A program made the translations under genes and the position numbers. Under the pieces are notes generated by a model. The model did not search any database and was not told the DNA's origin. It worked only from the letters and a program-made list of their open reading frames with translations. DNA of 23,372 nucleotides from Scatosoma sp045577595 (GTDB taxonomy: Bacteria; Bacillota; Clostridia; Christensenellales; Borkfalkiaceae), in the NCBI GenBank assembly GCA_045577595.1, contig JAZNIR010000100.1:1-23372 (forward strand), in the 5' to 3' direction. Shown one piece after another: positions 16,146 through 23,186 of the stretch (positions are counted from its first letter, which is position 1; the number at the start of each line of letters is the position of its first letter).

Positions 16146-16901
16146 TCAGCCGAGTAATACGTCGCAAACGAGCATCAAACAAAATCCGAAAAGCAACGAA
16201 TAGGTTGCGCCACGTTCGCTCCCGTGCGCGTGCGTTTCGGGTATCATTTCGTCGCTGATTACGTACAGCATCGTACCGCCCGCAAACGCCAATGCAAACG
16301 GCAAAATCGCCGACGCAACACTCACTGCGAAAAATCCGATAAGCGTACCCACCACTTCCACGACGCCCGTCAAAGCGGCGTAAAGAAAGGTTTTTTTCGG
16401 GGAAATACCCGACGCCAACATAGGCGCGATGATTACCATACCTTCGGGCACGTTTTGCAAAGCAATCCCGCCCGCAATCATCAATGCGTCGGTGGTGTTT
16501 CCCGTGCCGAACCCTACGCCAGCCGCTATCCCTTCGGGGAAATTGTGTATGGCAATGGCAAGCACGAAAAGCATTACTTTGTTACGTTTGGCATTCCACG
16601 CGTGTTCTTCTTCCGTTTCGCCCGAAAGCTTATGCAAGTGTGGCACGAGTTTATCGGTGAAGTTCAAGCAAATCGCGCCGACGAAAATACCGACGATTGT
16701 AATGACCAGCGCGTATTTCCCGCCGTATTCCAGCGACGGCAAAACAAGCCCAAGCACTGCCGCAGCAAGCATTACTCCGGCTGAAAAAGCCAAAATAATA
16801 TCACTGAATTTGTGCGACAAATTTTTAAACATAAATCCTATCAACGCGCCAAAGACGGTTGCCCCGCCCACGCCAAGCGCGGTTAATAACACAATTTGCA
16901 T
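16146..16901 (-). CDS. ZIP-family divalent metal transporter
   Basis: A 251-residue membrane protein with about eight hydrophobic helices. It carries both signature metal-site motifs: H119-N-F-P-E-G in helix four and N150-V-P-E-G in helix five. A short acidic and histidine-containing cytoplasmic loop (about 85-105, HLHKLSGETEEEHAW) lies between helices three and four. This is the GufA/ZupT type that brings zinc, and often iron or manganese, into the cytoplasm. The start at 16901 has AAAGGA upstream. It is transcribed alone from a strong consensus promoter. Zur- or Fur-type operator boxes were not recognised, so metal control is not shown. Confidence 0.93.
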   Translation of the reverse strand: MQIVLLTALGVGGATVFGALIGFMFKNLSHKFSDIILAFSAGVMLAAAVLGLVLPSLEYGGKYALVITIVGIFVGAICLNFTDKLVPHLHKLSGETEEEHAWNAKRNKVMLFVLAIAIHNFPEGIAAGVGFGTGNTTDALMIAGGIALQNVPEGMVIIAPMLASGISPKKTFLYAALTGVVEVVGTLIGFFAVSVASAILPFALAFAGGTMLYVISDEMIPETHAHGSERGATYSLLFGFCLMLVCDVLLG

Positions 16902-16940
16902 CTTCGTTTTTCCTTTTGTGTCTTTTATAGTATATTCCTT

Positions 16941-16968
16941 ATTATAACCATTTTGTGAAAAATGTCAA
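16941..16968 (-). promoter_or_regulatory. ZIP transporter promoter
   Basis: Perfect TTGACA (16963-16968) and perfect TATAAT (16941-16946) on the minus strand with a 16-base spacer. It lies immediately after the terminator of the AEC gene, so the ZIP gene is a separate unit. Confidence 0.85.
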
Positions 16969-16970
16969 TT

Positions 16971-17015
16971 AAATACAAATAAAAATAACGCCTTGCGCGT
17001 TTGCAAAGCGTTATT
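16971..17015 (-). terminator. Intrinsic terminator of the AEC carrier gene
   Basis: A 13-base-pair stem (17003-17015 with 16984-16996, one G-U pair) and a 6-base loop, followed on the minus strand by a T-rich tract. It starts 24 bases after the AEC stop. Confidence 0.85.
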
Positions 17016-17038
17016 CCTTATCCAATAAAATTTTTTCT

Positions 17039-18004
17039 TTATAAAATACAATTTTGCAGTATCATAAATACGAGCGGTATCGTGCCCACCGAAAAAATAT
17101 GCGACACCAGCGCAAGCCCCGCCGCGTCGGTGGTATCTTTGCCGTACGCCGCCGGAATAACGATTGTGTTTAATCCCATCGGCATTGCCGCCACGCAACC
17201 CGCGCAAAGGAAAAACGTTTCCGTGAAAAACCCGTTTTTCGGCAAAAACGCTAAAATGCACAAAAACAAAGCGGGATACGCAACGAGCTTGATTGCGCTG
17301 GTTAAATACAAACGCCAACGCTTTAAAAGCCCGAGTACGTTCGTTTTACCAATCGTCAAGCCCGTAAGCATCATTGCAAGGGGCGACATACAATCGCCCG
17401 CCGTGTCCACCACTTCCACTGCCGCGCTCGGCAAACGCAAACCCGTCAAACCGATTATCATACCGATTATCATTGCGATAAACATAGGGTTTAAGAAATT
17501 TTTTAACCGCTCTTTTACGGACGGTTTCACGCCGTCGCTACTGGACGAAATCAAAAGTACGGGCGCGCCCCAAGCATAAATCATAAACCACAAAGGCAAG
17601 GTGAAAATCGTGTACACGAAAAATACTTCGCCACCGAATACGCCGTCCATAATCGCATTCCCCATAAAGCCGAAGTTGGAAAACGCCAAGCCGTACGACG
17701 CTATTTTTTGCAAATATTTTTCTTTAAAGCAAACTTTCGCCACCAAAAGCGAGATAGGAATGGTAATGAGTACCAAGCCAAAACCGAGTACGAGATATTT
17801 CCACATAGAGCTTAATACGCTGGGCGTACAATTCCCGATAAACGTACCGAGCACCAAAGCGGGTACGAAGATAAAATTTTCCAATTTGGAAATTACCGTC
17901 GACGAGTTTTCCGGCACGATTTTACATTTTGCAAGGATAAACCCAAGCAAGATAAACGCAAACAGAAAAATCATTTGATTTAAAATTGGTTCAAACAAAT
18001 CCAT
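17039..18004 (-). CDS. AEC (auxin efflux carrier) family transporter
   Basis: A 321-residue polytopic membrane protein with about ten hydrophobic segments in two five-helix halves. The N-terminal stretch FILLGFILAKCKIVPEN, then SKLENFIFVPALVLGTF, and the C-terminal half with MTGLTIGK and the closing FSVGTIPLVFMIL are typical of bacterial AEC/malonate or malate permeases. Such carriers move small organic acids across the cytoplasmic membrane; the substrate here is unknown. The start at 18004 has only a weak GAAGAT-like binding site but follows a strong promoter. It is monocistronic between its own promoter and terminator. Confidence 0.88.
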   Translation of the reverse strand: MDLFEPILNQMIFLFAFILLGFILAKCKIVPENSSTVISKLENFIFVPALVLGTFIGNCTPSVLSSMWKYLVLGFGLVLITIPISLLVAKVCFKEKYLQKIASYGLAFSNFGFMGNAIMDGVFGGEVFFVYTIFTLPLWFMIYAWGAPVLLISSSSDGVKPSVKERLKNFLNPMFIAMIIGMIIGLTGLRLPSAAVEVVDTAGDCMSPLAMMLTGLTIGKTNVLGLLKRWRLYLTSAIKLVAYPALFLCILAFLPKNGFFTETFFLCAGCVAAMPMGLNTIVIPAAYGKDTTDAAGLALVSHIFSVGTIPLVFMILQNCIL

Positions 18005-18034
18005 AACTTATCTTCATTCGTTTTTCTCGTATTT

Positions 18035-18063
18035 ATTATATCACTTTATAAAAAAACGGTCAA
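18035..18063 (-). promoter_or_regulatory. AEC carrier promoter
   Basis: TTGACC (18058-18063) and TATAAT (18035-18040) on the minus strand, 17-base spacer. The -10 box is about 30 bases before the start codon. Confidence 0.8.
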
Positions 18064-18110
18064 ACGAAATCCTTTGTTTTTCTTTCAAAGTTTTATGTTT
18101 CTTTTATACA

Positions 18111-18150
18111 AAAAAATCCCCTTGCGCTTGATTTACGCAAAGGGATTTTT
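18111..18150 (-). terminator. Terminator of the DUF308 gene, bidirectional form
   Basis: Stem TCCCCTTGCG / CGCAAAGGGA with one mismatch and a 9-base loop, flanked by A-runs and T-runs. On the minus strand the stem is followed by a T-tract. It lies about 10 bases after the DUF308 stop. Confidence 0.82.
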
Positions 18151-18159
18151 CGTTTTTAC

Positions 18160-18642
18160 TTATTTTTTTTCTTTCAAGCAGTTGATAAGTCCAATCGCGC
18201 CTTCCACGATAAGGAAAATACCCGCTACGATAAACGCCCACGAAATTGCGCCGCCTTGATTAACAAGCAAGAAAATCGCCGCTACGACAATCGCAACCGG
18301 TTGCGCGTACAACAAAATCGTTTTCCAAACGTTTTTACCACGTTTATTCGCCTTTATCGCTTCGTACAGTTGCAAAATCCCGTAAACGAGCAAGATTGCA
18401 GACATTACGTACAACGCAACACTGGTAAGCGTCCAACCGAACACGATAATAACAATCCCGATTACCGCTTTTACCGCGCTGGGCACGTATTGCTTTTGCA
18501 ACAAATCAAGCACCGCCGCCACGATTAAAACGACGCCGAGTACCGTCAACATTATGTTCATAATCGTATCTTTCAACACGATAAACAACACGCCGAGTAC
18601 GATAGCAAGAATAGGAAAAAGCCATTTACTGGAAATTTTCAT
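18160..18642 (-). CDS. DUF308 / HdeD-like small membrane protein
   Basis: 160 residues with six hydrophobic helices arranged as three similar hairpins, the DUF308 pattern: WLFPILAIVLGVLFIVLKD, then VLGVVLIVAAVLDLL, VIGIVIIVFGWTL and later VAAIFLLVNQGGAISWAFIV. The C-terminus is a short KEKK tail. The start at 18642 is chosen because AAAGGAG sits eight bases ahead; a GTG three codons upstream overlaps that site and is unlikely. The family includes E. coli HdeD, linked to acid resistance, but most members have no known role and none is assigned here. It is monocistronic. Confidence 0.85.
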   Translation of the reverse strand: MKISSKWLFPILAIVLGVLFIVLKDTIMNIMLTVLGVVLIVAAVLDLLQKQYVPSAVKAVIGIVIIVFGWTLTSVALYVMSAILLVYGILQLYEAIKANKRGKNVWKTILLYAQPVAIVVAAIFLLVNQGGAISWAFIVAGIFLIVEGAIGLINCLKEKK

Positions 18643-18696
18643 AAAAATCACTCCTTTTTATAATCTCTTTCACGCGCTTATACGCGTTACAGTTAT

Positions 18697-18725
18697 ATTA
18701 TACAATTTTTATTCAAAAAAAGAAA
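18697..18725 (-). promoter_or_regulatory. Possible promoter of the DUF308 gene
   Basis: TATAAT (18697-18702) is a perfect -10 box on the minus strand, but the -35 position 17 bases upstream (TTTCTT) is poor. A 5-base-pair inverted repeat ACGCG...CGCGT (18672-18687) lies between the -10 box and the ribosome binding site and could be an operator or a short hairpin. Confidence 0.45.
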
Positions 18726-18834
18726 TAATTTCACACCCGTTTTTGCAAAAAAAATTTGACAAAATTCTCTTTTTTTCGGGAAAGAACGGGTTTCCGTTTC
18801 GTTCGCTTTACAAAAAACAGCCAAAATCTCCTTT

Positions 18835-19335
18835 TTACGGTACGCGCGCGCCAAGAATATGCAAACACCGCAAGTTTGCAAACGAATAACTATCCAACCG
18901 CCTACCAAAAGCGTCGTTCGTGTGCGCCGCAACCAGCGGAACGCCCCCCGAAAATCCCACGACGATAGGGGTATGGTAGAAATCACCCGTCCCAGCGCCC
19001 AGTTGCACGAAGTCCCCGATTTGCAATCCGTCCACGCCCGTTTCTTCCGCAAACGGCCCCGCGCCGTCGCCTACGCCCCGCGCGTTGGCTATTAAAAAAT
19101 TATAAAAATATTCCACGCCCGTCCAAGCCGCCGCCCTATCGTTTACAGAGCGGTAAAACCAACCCAAATCGGGCGTATTATTTATTATCCCCACGCCCGC
19201 AAAAAGGCATTGAGACGCGAAATTGGTGCAATCCCCGCCGATAGCGTCGAAATTGTAATAGGCGGGATTACGGGCAAACGCCCAACGGCGAGCGTAGTTT
19301 ACTGCTTTTTCTCGGTTATATTCCATCATTCTCAT
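18835..19335 (-). CDS. Standalone amidase-domain protein (Amidase_6, NlpC/P60-like)
   Basis: 166 residues from the chosen start, consisting of one putative amidase domain. The N-terminal YNREKAVNYARRWAFARNPA and IGGDCTNFASQCL match the PF12671 family, with C36 as predicted catalytic cysteine and H121 in GDFYHTPIVVG as predicted catalytic histidine. The family resembles papain-fold cell-wall or peptide amidases. The start is uncertain: ATG at 19335, 19329 and 19326 are all possible and none has a good Shine-Dalgarno; the frame is open further upstream but runs into the preceding terminator and gene. No signal peptide is visible, so export is not shown. No clear promoter was seen, so it may depend on read-through from the ACT operon. 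Confidence 0.78.
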   Translation of the reverse strand: MRMMEYNREKAVNYARRWAFARNPAYYNFDAIGGDCTNFASQCLFAGVGIINNTPDLGWFYRSVNDRAAAWTGVEYFYNFLIANARGVGDGAGPFAEETGVDGLQIGDFVQLGAGTGDFYHTPIVVGFSGGVPLVAAHTNDAFGRRLDSYSFANLRCLHILGARVP

Positions 19336-19360
19336 ACGCCAATATATGCCCACCGTTTGT

Positions 19361-19394
19361 AAAAAGTGAAAAACGCCCCGAAAACGGAGCGTTT
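19361..19394 (-). terminator. Intrinsic terminator of the SSS-PaaK-ACT operon
   Basis: On the minus strand stem AAACGCTCCG / CGGGGCGTTT (one G-U pair) with loop TTTT, followed by a T-rich tract. It begins 23 bases after the ACT gene stop and 36 bases before the amidase start. Confidence 0.82.
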
Positions 19395-19417
19395 CTTGCG
19401 GTAGAATTAAAATACGT

Positions 19418-19840
19418 TTATACGAGCGCGCTGTCGGAAAGCGTTTCAATGCCGTGTTTTGCAAACACTTCTTCCGCTTTTGCAAGGTCGGACGTTTTTA
19501 CGACGATAGACGCTTCGTCCCCGCTCAACGTCAGCCCGTACATATATTCCACGTTGACTTCTTCGTCGGCAATCACCTTTAAAATATTTTGCAACGCGCC
19601 CAGCACGTGGGGCACTTTCACGATAAATACGTCGGAAAGCATACTTGAAAATCCCGCTTTCGTCAACGCGTCTTTGCCTTGTTGCGGTTTGTCGGAAATC
19701 ACCCGTAACAAACCGTATTCCGCCGTATCGGCAAGCGAGAGCGAAAGAATATTCACCCCACCCTTTTTCAATACGTCCAGCACGTCGCCAAGACGACCTT
19801 TTCTGTTTTCGATAAACACCGTTATTTGTTTCGCTACCAT
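19418..19840 (-). CDS. Tandem ACT-domain protein
   Basis: 140 residues made of two ACT domains, about residues 4-68 (QITVFIENRKGRLGDVLDVL... with GVNILSLSLAD) and 72-138 (VFIVKVPHVLGALQNILKVI... with VNVEYMYG). ACT domains bind amino acids and regulate enzymes. Proteins of this two-domain type are commonly encoded next to phenylacetate-CoA ligase homologs and indolepyruvate oxidoreductase in anaerobes (context knowledge). The start at 19840 has AGGAG at good spacing, 23 bases after the ligase gene. It probably senses an aromatic or branched amino acid and modulates the pathway; this role is inference. Confidence 0.9.
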   Translation of the reverse strand: MVAKQITVFIENRKGRLGDVLDVLKKGGVNILSLSLADTAEYGLLRVISDKPQQGKDALTKAGFSSMLSDVFIVKVPHVLGALQNILKVIADEEVNVEYMYGLTLSGDEASIVVKTSDLAKAEEVFAKHGIETLSDSALV

Positions 19841-19863
19841 TGTATTATCTCCTTATTTCCCGC

Positions 19864-21165
19864 TTATTTGTTTCCGCGTAAATCTTTAATACGCTTTGCT
19901 TTTCCTTCAAAACGTTGCAACGTATTGGGCGATTCCAAACGGATTTTCGCGTCCAATCCAAGCACCACTTTCAGTTTGTTTCTCGTCGTGTTTTCTATCC
20001 GTTGCAATTCGGCAAACGAGTCCGTTTCCTTGTTCAATTCCACCCGCACGGTAAGTTTATCCGAATACCCTTCCCTTTCCACGATAATCTCGTAATGCGG
20101 ACCGAGTTCGGGCACGGAAAGCACCACTTCTTCGATTTGTCCGGGGAATACGTTTACCCCGCGAATCTTCAACATATCGTCGCTTCTGCCCGATAAATTT
20201 TCCATACGGCAAGTCGTTCTTCCGCAAGCGCAAGGCTCGTAGAAAAGCCTTGTAACGTCTTTCGTGCGGTAACGAATCAGGGGTAAGCCTTCCTTTTTAA
20301 TACAAGTAATCACAAGCTCGCCCTTTTCGCCCGCAGGCAATACTTCGCCCGTGTTGCTGTCGATAATTTCGGGAATAAAATAATCTTCGTTGATATGCAT
20401 ACCGCAATGCTGTAAACATTCCCCCGAAACACCGGGCCCCATCAACTCGCTCATACCGTAGTTTGACGTTATTTTTACGTCTTTTCCCCAAACCGCGTGC
20501 ATTTCTTCGCGCATAGCGTCCGTCAAAAGTTCGCTACCTACCAGCGCAATTTTTATATGTAAATCGGTTTTAGGGTCAATCCCGTTTTCTCGCGCCACTT
20601 CGGCAAGGCGCAACGCGTACGACGGCGTAGCCACCAAAAGGCTCGTTTGGAAATCTTGCATATACATCAGTTGCTTTTCGGAATTACCCGTCGACGACGG
20701 CACGATTGCCGCGCCGATTTTTTCTAACCCGTAATGCAAACCGAGCGCGCCCGTAAACATACCGTAGCCAAAACAAATTTGCGCTACGTCCTTTTCGCTT
20801 GCGCCACCCATACACGCGATTCTCGAAACGCAATCCGTCCACGTTTCCAAATCCCCGCGCGTATAACCGACAACCGTCGGTTTTCCCGTCGTGCCCGAGC
20901 TTGCGTGAATACGCACCAACTCGTCTTTCGGCACGGCAAACAGCCCAAACGGATACGTATCGCGCATATCCTGTTTCGTCGTAAAGGGCAACTTGCTTAA
21001 ATCGGCAAGCGTTTTAATATCTTGCGGTTGCACCCCTTTTTCGTCCATTTTCGCGCGATAATACGGCACTTTTTCGTACACCCTTTGCACCGTTTCTTGC
21101 AAGCGGGCAAGTTGTAAACTTTCCATCTCCGAGCGCGACAGCGTTTCTTCTTTCGACCAAATCAT
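19864..21165 (-). CDS. paaK: Phenylacetate-CoA ligase family enzyme
   Basis: 433 residues, the normal length for PaaK-type adenylate-forming ligases. Motifs: the phosphate-binding loop SSGTTGKPT (89-97), YGMSE (236-240), and the C-terminal hinge region GRSDDMLKIRGVNVFPGQIE. It also carries the cysteine set CACGRTTC seen in anaerobic members. The reaction is activation of an aryl acetate or related acid with ATP and CoA in the cytoplasm. The start at 21165 overlaps the SSS symporter stop as ATGA, and GGAAG lies about nine bases upstream. Together with the symporter and the ACT protein it suggests uptake and activation of a carboxylic acid. In fermenting anaerobes the same ligase may run towards ATP formation from aryl-CoA made by indolepyruvate oxidoreductase, which is not in this window. 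Confidence 0.92.
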   Translation of the reverse strand: MIWSKEETLSRSEMESLQLARLQETVQRVYEKVPYYRAKMDEKGVQPQDIKTLADLSKLPFTTKQDMRDTYPFGLFAVPKDELVRIHASSGTTGKPTVVGYTRGDLETWTDCVSRIACMGGASEKDVAQICFGYGMFTGALGLHYGLEKIGAAIVPSSTGNSEKQLMYMQDFQTSLLVATPSYALRLAEVARENGIDPKTDLHIKIALVGSELLTDAMREEMHAVWGKDVKITSNYGMSELMGPGVSGECLQHCGMHINEDYFIPEIIDSNTGEVLPAGEKGELVITCIKKEGLPLIRYRTKDVTRLFYEPCACGRTTCRMENLSGRSDDMLKIRGVNVFPGQIEEVVLSVPELGPHYEIIVEREGYSDKLTVRVELNKETDSFAELQRIENTTRNKLKVVLGLDAKIRLESPNTLQRFEGKAKRIKDLRGNK

Positions 21166-22745
21166 ATCTTTTCACTTCCTTTCCGTTCGTTTTTCACTTC
21201 GTCTTCTTGCACATTCGTCTTACACATACCCCCGTCGAATGCTACTTTTGCCCCCTTTTCGCAAGGTTTGGTAAACAAACTGACAATCGCCGTTACCACC
21301 ATAGAATACGCCATACAAATTACGCCAATCATTGGCGAACAGCCTATGCCCGTTTTTAAGGCAAACGCAAACGTACAATCCCAACCGTTTTTATCGTAAC
21401 CGAATACGAATATCAACACAACCGTCAAAACGAGCGTCCCTATCACCGAGCTCCAAACGGCGGGACGACTGACTTTTTTCCAAAGCAAGCCCAAAACGTA
21501 CGGGCCAATAAAGCACCCCGCCAAAACGCCCCAACTTAATCCCATTAAATACGCGATGGCGGAAATTTGGAATTTCTCGTTTAAAATAGCAAGCGTTACG
21601 GAAATCGCCACGAACACAAGGCACAAAATTTTCATCGTCCAATTTACCTTTTTATCCGACGCGTTGGGATTGATTTTTCCTTTGTAAATATCCACCGCTA
21701 CGACGGACGCGGACGCCAACGATACGGACGAGAGTGTCGACATACTCGCGGAAAGAATTAACACCGCCAACACGCCGATAAGCCCCGTCGGTATTACGAT
21801 TTTAATCATATTCGGGATTACCCCGTCGGACGCAACGCCCGCAAGCTCGGGAAAAAAGGCGGAAAGCGCGCCCGTGAAATACGCGCCGAAACCGATAATC
21901 AACGCAAACAGCGTACTTACCACTGTGCCTTGCATAATCGCTTTGTCGTCGCGCACCGCGTAATATTTATGTATCGTTTGCGGTAACGCCCACACCCCGA
22001 ACGAAGTGAGAAAAACAAGCGAGAGTAGCGACGCGGTGTTCCCGTATAACCCCGTGTTCGAGCTGGAAAAGGTAAACCAACCGAGTTCGTCGCTGTTTAC
22101 AAGCAGACTTAAATCCCACGAAATTGTATCGTAGTTCATAAAGCAAATCACCATCGCTACGACGCCAATCAGCATAATAATCCCTTGAATAAAATCGGAA
22201 AGCGCCGTCGCGAAATATCCGCCGAAAAACAGATACAGCGCCGTCAAGCCCGCAAGCGCAAGCATAATTATCCAACCGTCGATTTTAAACACCACGCCAA
22301 AGAGCGAACTTAATCCGTTGTACACCGACGCCGAATACGGAATTAAAAAAAGGAAAATAATCACCGCCGAAACGAGTTTTAAACGCTTGCTATCGTACCG
22401 TTTTTCGAAAAATTCGGGCATCGTTTTCGCCGAAAGGCGGGTGGTCATTTTTTTCGTACGCTTTGCAAGCACCAACCAAGCAAATAACGAGCCGATAATC
22501 GCGTTACCAATCCCAATCCACACGGACGCCAAACCGTACAGTCTACCGAATTGCCCTGCATACCCGATAAAAATGACGGCGGAAAAATACGTCGTGCCGT
22601 ACGCAAACGCGCTCATCCAACCGTTTAATCCTTTTTTGCCCGCCAACAAGAAGTCGTTCACCGATTTCGAACGGTTTCGGGTGTACACGGCGATTCCCAA
22701 CATACCCAGCGCGTACAACGCCAATATCAAGTAATCCAAAACCAC
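21162..22745 (-). CDS. Sodium:solute symporter (SSS family)
   Basis: A 527-residue protein with about 13 hydrophobic helices and a charged C-terminal tail. The N-terminal region with SVNDFLLAGKKGLNGWMSAF and AYGTTYFSAVIFIGYAG is typical of the SSS/PanF-PutP superfamily. These carriers use the sodium gradient to import proline, pantothenate, acetate or other small solutes. The start codon is GTG at 22745, supported by AAAGGAG nine bases upstream. It is the first gene of a three-gene operon and overlaps paaK by four bases, so the solute is probably an organic acid that the ligase activates (inference). Promoter at 22819-22848. Confidence 0.93.
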   Translation of the reverse strand: MVLDYLILALYALGMLGIAVYTRNRSKSVNDFLLAGKKGLNGWMSAFAYGTTYFSAVIFIGYAGQFGRLYGLASVWIGIGNAIIGSLFAWLVLAKRTKKMTTRLSAKTMPEFFEKRYDSKRLKLVSAVIIFLFLIPYSASVYNGLSSLFGVVFKIDGWIIMLALAGLTALYLFFGGYFATALSDFIQGIIMLIGVVAMVICFMNYDTISWDLSLLVNSDELGWFTFSSSNTGLYGNTASLLSLVFLTSFGVWALPQTIHKYYAVRDDKAIMQGTVVSTLFALIIGFGAYFTGALSAFFPELAGVASDGVIPNMIKIVIPTGLIGVLAVLILSASMSTLSSVSLASASVVAVDIYKGKINPNASDKKVNWTMKILCLVFVAISVTLAILNEKFQISAIAYLMGLSWGVLAGCFIGPYVLGLLWKKVSRPAVWSSVIGTLVLTVVLIFVFGYDKNGWDCTFAFALKTGIGCSPMIGVICMAYSMVVTAIVSLFTKPCEKGAKVAFDGGMCKTNVQEDEVKNERKGSEKI

Positions 22746-22818
22746 TTTTCTATGCTCCTTTCAAAATAGCCTTTTTCGATTTTTTGTTAATTTTCAATCA
22801 ATTTTTGTGATTATGAAA

Positions 22819-22848
22819 ATTATATCATATTCTTTCAAACAAAGTCAA
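22819..22848 (-). promoter_or_regulatory. Promoter of the SSS-PaaK-ACT operon
   Basis: TTGACT (22843-22848) and TATAAT (22819-22824) on the minus strand with an 18-base spacer. The leader to the GTG start is about 65 bases. Confidence 0.78.
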
Positions 22849-22859
22849 TCAAAGTACGC

Positions 22860-22890
22860 ATAAAAATAAAGATAATCGCTTTATTTTTAT
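22860..22890. repeat. AT-rich inverted repeat upstream of the SSS operon promoter
   Basis: Twelve-base perfect arms ATAAAAATAAAG / CTTTATTTTTAT separated by 7 bases (22872-22878). It lies between the terminator of the XRE gene and the -35 box of the SSS operon. It could be an operator or a secondary hairpin; neither is shown. Confidence 0.6.
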
Positions 22891-22913
22891 CTTTTTTCGT
22901 TCGTTTACGGCGT

Positions 22914-22939
22914 AAAAAAAGACGCCTATGCGCGTCTTT
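22914..22939 (-). terminator. Intrinsic terminator of the XRE-type gene
   Basis: Stem AAAGACGC / GCGTCTTT with a 6-base loop, followed on the minus strand by seven T residues. It starts 4 bases after the stop codon of the XRE-type gene. Confidence 0.82.
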
Positions 22940-22943
22940 CTTA

Positions 22944-23186
22944 TTATAGTTCGTCAAATTCTCGTAAAAACTGCATTAGCGCGTATTTTTGCGATTCGCT
23001 TAATCCCCGCACCGATTTTAAAATCGCGTATTCTATGCCCGCCGTCGCTTGCCGTCTAACCGACGACGTATTTCGCCCAAACAGTTCGTCTATCGACACG
23101 TCGAACAAATCGGCAAGCCGTAAAATCGTTTCGCAATCCGGTTCGCTCGTCCCGTTTTCCCAATTACTCACGTTTCTTTGCACGTC
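22944..23186 (-). pseudogene. XRE-family regulator, N-terminus missing
   Basis: The frame encodes DVQRNVSNWENGTSEPD, then ILRLADLFDVSIDELFGR: the recognition helix and last helices of an XRE/Cro-type helix-turn-helix, followed by a tail ending LREFDEL. The family normally has 25-30 more residues before this point, including helices one and two and a start codon. Here the frame runs only to a stop at about 23213 with no ATG; GTG at 23183 would start in the middle of the DNA-binding domain. The sequence turns into unrelated DNA at about 23184-23190, so the gene is truncated. It may be a real deletion or an assembly break; the intact gene would be an ordinary small repressor with its own terminator. 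Confidence 0.8.

Noticed and set aside
22799..22818. Operator-like sequence CAATTTTTGTGATTATGAAA before the SSS operon
   Set aside because: It matches 16 of 20 positions of the AraC-type operator, but the match is mostly in AT-rich bases and the conserved TGTGA end is lost; no functional link to the sugar regulon.
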